DNA of 35,727 bases from an uncultured Bacteroides sp. GTDB taxonomy: Bacteria; Bacteroidota; Bacteroidia; Bacteroidales; Bacteroidaceae. The stretch spans positions 1 to 35,727 of the forward strand of contig CASELH010000059.1 in assembly GCA_949288715.1 (NCBI GenBank). Direction: 5' to 3'. The notes under the pieces were generated by a model. The model was not told the origin of the DNA and ran no database searches. It was given only the letters and a program-made list of their open reading frames with translations. Made by a program: the position numbers and the translations under genes. This document shows positions 33,618-35,727 of the stretch, piece after piece. Within the stretch, counting starts at the first letter, position 1. Each line of letters opens with the position of its first letter.

Positions 33618-34652
33618 ATGAACTGCTTTTTACCAAAAGATTACAAATATAAGCACATCAATGACGCAGGAAGCAAAGCGCGCTGGGATATTGAGCAAAT
33701 AATGAAAGACATGGGATTCCGAGCCATTGGGAAATGTCACATGGTAAGCAAGCACCGCCTACTCCATTTCATACGCATGCTTATTACCACCATGCGCATG
33801 CCGGATCGGATAAACAAAGGCGACATGCTTGTCTTACAATATCCAATAAAATATTATGAGACCATTTGCCGCCTGGCCCATTGGCGCGGATCGCGCGTGG
33901 TCACCTTTGTGCACGACTTGGGGTGCTTCCGCAAAAAGAACCGCTCGGTAAAGAAAGAAATGCAGCGACTGAACATGTCCGACGACCTTATAGGCTGCAA
34001 CCCGACCATATGCCAATGGCTGCGCGACAATGGCTTCACAGGATATAAGGGGAAAGGTTGCTTGGAAATACTCCAAGCATTCGATTTTCTGTCGAACTCA
34101 GAATGTACAGACAGGAAAGGCAAGTGCCCTTCGCACCAAATAGCCTATGCCGGACAATTGGCACGCCGAAAGAACAGTTTTTTATACAAATTCGGGCATC
34201 ACATTGAAGGCTACACAGTCAATGTATACGGAAAGGGGTTTGACAAATCGCACGCCGCAAACCCCGAAAAGTTTAATGACAAGGGGTTCATGGAGCCCGA
34301 CGCGTTGATAGCGAACATAGAGGGAGACTTCGGACTGGTATGGGACGGGGATGCCGTAGATTGCTGCAGCGGGGACTGGGGGGAATACCTCATGGTAAAC
34401 ACGCCCCACAAAGTATCTTTGTACATGCGTTGCGGCTTGCCCATCATAATATGGCGCAAGGCGGCGATGGCTAGGTTTGTAGAAGAAAACGGCATCGGCA
34501 TCTGCGTGGATTCCCTGCGCGAGATAAACGGAATATATCGGCGATTAGCGCAGGTGGATTACGACAGAATGTGCGACAACGTAGCGCGCGTAAGCCGCAT
34601 GATGTCTGAAGGCAAGTTTTTCAGCTACGCCATATCCAGGCTTATGTTCTAA
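33618..34652 (+). CDS. Gtf3/galactofuranosyltransferase-like glycosyltransferase
   Basis: The 344-residue protein resembles the GT-B-fold Gtf3/WbbI-type family: DAGSKARWDIEQIMKDMGF at the start, DMLVLQYPIKYYETICRL, VVTFVHDLGCFR, QIAYAGQLARRKNSFLYKF at the domain junction, and a sugar-nucleotide region with FGLVWDGDAVDCCSGDWGEY and NTPHKVSLYMRCGLPIIIW. Members transfer galactofuranose or glucose to surface glycans. No membrane helix is seen. It follows the Stealth gene by 71 nt and its stop codon overlaps that of the convergent GT92-like gene. Confidence 0.85.
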   Translation: MNCFLPKDYKYKHINDAGSKARWDIEQIMKDMGFRAIGKCHMVSKHRLLHFIRMLITTMRMPDRINKGDMLVLQYPIKYYETICRLAHWRGSRVVTFVHDLGCFRKKNRSVKKEMQRLNMSDDLIGCNPTICQWLRDNGFTGYKGKGCLEILQAFDFLSNSECTDRKGKCPSHQIAYAGQLARRKNSFLYKFGHHIEGYTVNVYGKGFDKSHAANPEKFNDKGFMEPDALIANIEGDFGLVWDGDAVDCCSGDWGEYLMVNTPHKVSLYMRCGLPIIIWRKAAMARFVEENGIGICVDSLREINGIYRRLAQVDYDRMCDNVARVSRMMSEGKFFSYAISRLMF

Positions 34653-35536
34653 GCACCTTGCACCGCCTCGTCCATATCATTTAGGTCGTATTGTTCAAAG
34701 TAGTCCATATCCCGCAAACTGGTCACGCGGGCGCGGCCCCTAGCGCGCTTGGCCAAGAATTCTTCGTACGACTTCACCGCATAGTGGTTGATGCGAATGA
34801 TGTCTTGCTGTGGCAAACGGTCGCGGAAGCCTTTCTTCAGCGGCATGCCGTGCGAGTCGGCTGCACGGCCGAACAGGCGTGCCGCCTCGTGACACCCCGT
34901 CATGGTGCAGACGCGCCGAGGGTCAGCAATACTCTTGACGTGGGTGTTCAACCGGTGTCCGGGGAGGGAGTGCCGCTTGAACCTTTCCATCACTCTGCCC
35001 GGCTCGTGCGTCTTTGCGCCACTGCTGCCATACACCAGCCAATTCACTTCTACCACGGAGAACTTCTCCATGCGCCGCAGGAAGTCGGGGATGGTGCGGT
35101 CTTTCACCGGCACAATGAATTCATCCAAGTCGATTACAGCCAGCCAACGCGTTTCCAGCCTATGGCGTTCAAAGCAGTCATCATAGGCGGCAAGTTGCTG
35201 TTTCTGCCCCGGCCAGTAGCGATACTCCACCAGCCCGGAAGCGATATAAGGCTCCAACACTGCCTTAGTACAGTCCGTACTCTCGTTGTCGTAGATATAA
35301 AACTTCTCGACGCCTTGCTGCCGATGCCACTCTATCCACTCCTCGAAGTAAGGCCCTTCATTCTTGGCTATGGCGCACACGGCCAGGTAATAACGGGGCG
35401 GCGTGTGGTCGCGCCACAGCCGCCACCTCAGCTTCAAGGCTTTGAAAACGCCGTAGCGCAACAGGCCGCGCCAACGGTTCCGGGCCATTTTGCAGGGGAT
35501 TATCCCTGCTATGATTTCTGCATATACCTTTTTCAT
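34649..35536 (-). CDS. GT92-like (GT2-type fold) glycosyltransferase
   Basis: The 295-residue protein has the family segment VCAIAKNEGPYFEEWIEWHR (53-72), FYIYDNESTDCT (79-90) and the metal-binding DLDEF motif (D136, D138) in WLAVIDLDEFIVP, followed by VNWLVYGSSGAKT and a C-terminal IRINHYAVKSYEEFLAKRAR segment. These are features of the GT92 / Glyco_tranf_2_4 group, which includes galactosyltransferases of surface glycans. A basic N terminus (KMARNRWRGLLR) may bind the membrane surface. It is transcribed towards the other glycan genes, with overlapping stop codons. Confidence 0.88.
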   Translation of the reverse strand: MKKVYAEIIAGIIPCKMARNRWRGLLRYGVFKALKLRWRLWRDHTPPRYYLAVCAIAKNEGPYFEEWIEWHRQQGVEKFYIYDNESTDCTKAVLEPYIASGLVEYRYWPGQKQQLAAYDDCFERHRLETRWLAVIDLDEFIVPVKDRTIPDFLRRMEKFSVVEVNWLVYGSSGAKTHEPGRVMERFKRHSLPGHRLNTHVKSIADPRRVCTMTGCHEAARLFGRAADSHGMPLKKGFRDRLPQQDIIRINHYAVKSYEEFLAKRARGRARVTSLRDMDYFEQYDLNDMDEAVQGA

Positions 35537-35571
35537 TTATAAATAAATGTACAAAATTAAATGGTAATTTA

Positions 35572-35727
35572 GCGGGCTGCGCTGTGTGTATGCGATGGCA
35601 CGCAGATGACGCAGACGGGCGCGGATTTACGCAGATTTATTTCTTTTCGTCATGCTGAACGTTAGTGAAGCATCTCCTAAAAGCAGGAGCAAGTAGGAGA
35701 TTCTTCGCTTGCGCTCAGAATGACAGA
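35572..35727. repeat. Nested palindromic intergenic repeat, copy 2 (cut by window end)
   Basis: The outer segment 35572-35638 matches 30965-31030 of copy 1 nearly base for base in the same orientation. From the shared CGCAGATTT word onwards, however, the sequence matches the reverse complement of copy 1's core: 35630-35676 agrees with the complement of about 31091-31138 at all but one or two positions. The window ends before the right outer arm would appear. Confidence 0.8.

Overview
The window is chromosomal DNA of a Bacteroidales bacterium, most likely the genus Bacteroides or a close relative. The evidence is the repeated Bacteroidota promoter pattern (-33 TTTG, 19-21 nt, -7 TAnnTTTG), the near absence of Shine-Dalgarno sequences, the rpsU-xerC-hpf-tRNA-tuf-secE-nusG-rplKAJL-rpoBC order, a Nim-type PNPOx-fold protein and Bacteroides-style intergenic palindromes. 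Species cannot be decided from the sequence alone.

Layout. 1-573: no gene, but a strong minus-strand promoter at the extreme left edge for a gene outside the window, and a G/A-rich stretch. 574-3630: a minus operon (FtsB/DivIC-like septum protein and a small membrane protein, ending in a clear terminator), divergent from dnaX (clamp-loader ATPase), followed by a 2[4Fe-4S] ferredoxin with its own terminator. 3685-8230: an accessory block with a divergent AraC regulator/MATE efflux pair, a Nudix hydrolase, the decayed 3' end of a sugar O-acetyltransferase gene, and a minus operon of two SMR exporters plus a Nim-like flavin-fold protein.

8584-23180 (minus strand): the information-processing block. 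Promoter P1 precedes rpsU-xerC-hpf. Promoter P2 (TTTG-N19-TAACTTTG) precedes tRNA-Thr(UGU), tRNA-Tyr(GUA), tRNA-Thr(GGU), tuf, tRNA-Trp(CCA), secE, nusG, rplK, rplA, rplJ, rplL, rpoB and rpoC, with a strong terminator after rpoC. Two RNA hairpins stand out inside it: a 15-bp stem between tuf and tRNA-Trp, and a terminator-like hairpin with a U-run between rplL and rpoB, which probably sets the ribosomal protein to RNA polymerase ratio.

23439-30954: a secreted alpha/beta-hydrolase; an ECF sigma/anti-sigma operon facing a small membrane protein across a symmetric pair of ECF-type promoters (TGTAACC-N15-CGTCTA on each strand); an intergenic palindrome; an 819-residue protein joining CoA-disulfide-reductase, rhodanese, TusA and DsrE-like modules, followed by a cysteine-rich MarR regulator; and an M24 aminopeptidase P. 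30955-35727: two copies of a nested palindromic repeat, with the core inverted in one copy relative to the other, flank a gamma-carbonic-anhydrase gene and four glycan-assembly genes (a DDD-motif glycosyltransferase, a Stealth phosphotransferase, a Gtf3/galactofuranosyltransferase-like enzyme and a convergent GT92-like enzyme).

The most noteworthy observations are the mirror-image ECF promoter pair, the repeat with the flipped core, the four-module persulfide protein with a cysteine-rich regulator, the SMR-SMR-Nim operon, the acetyltransferase remnant and the hairpins in the rpoBC/tuf operon.
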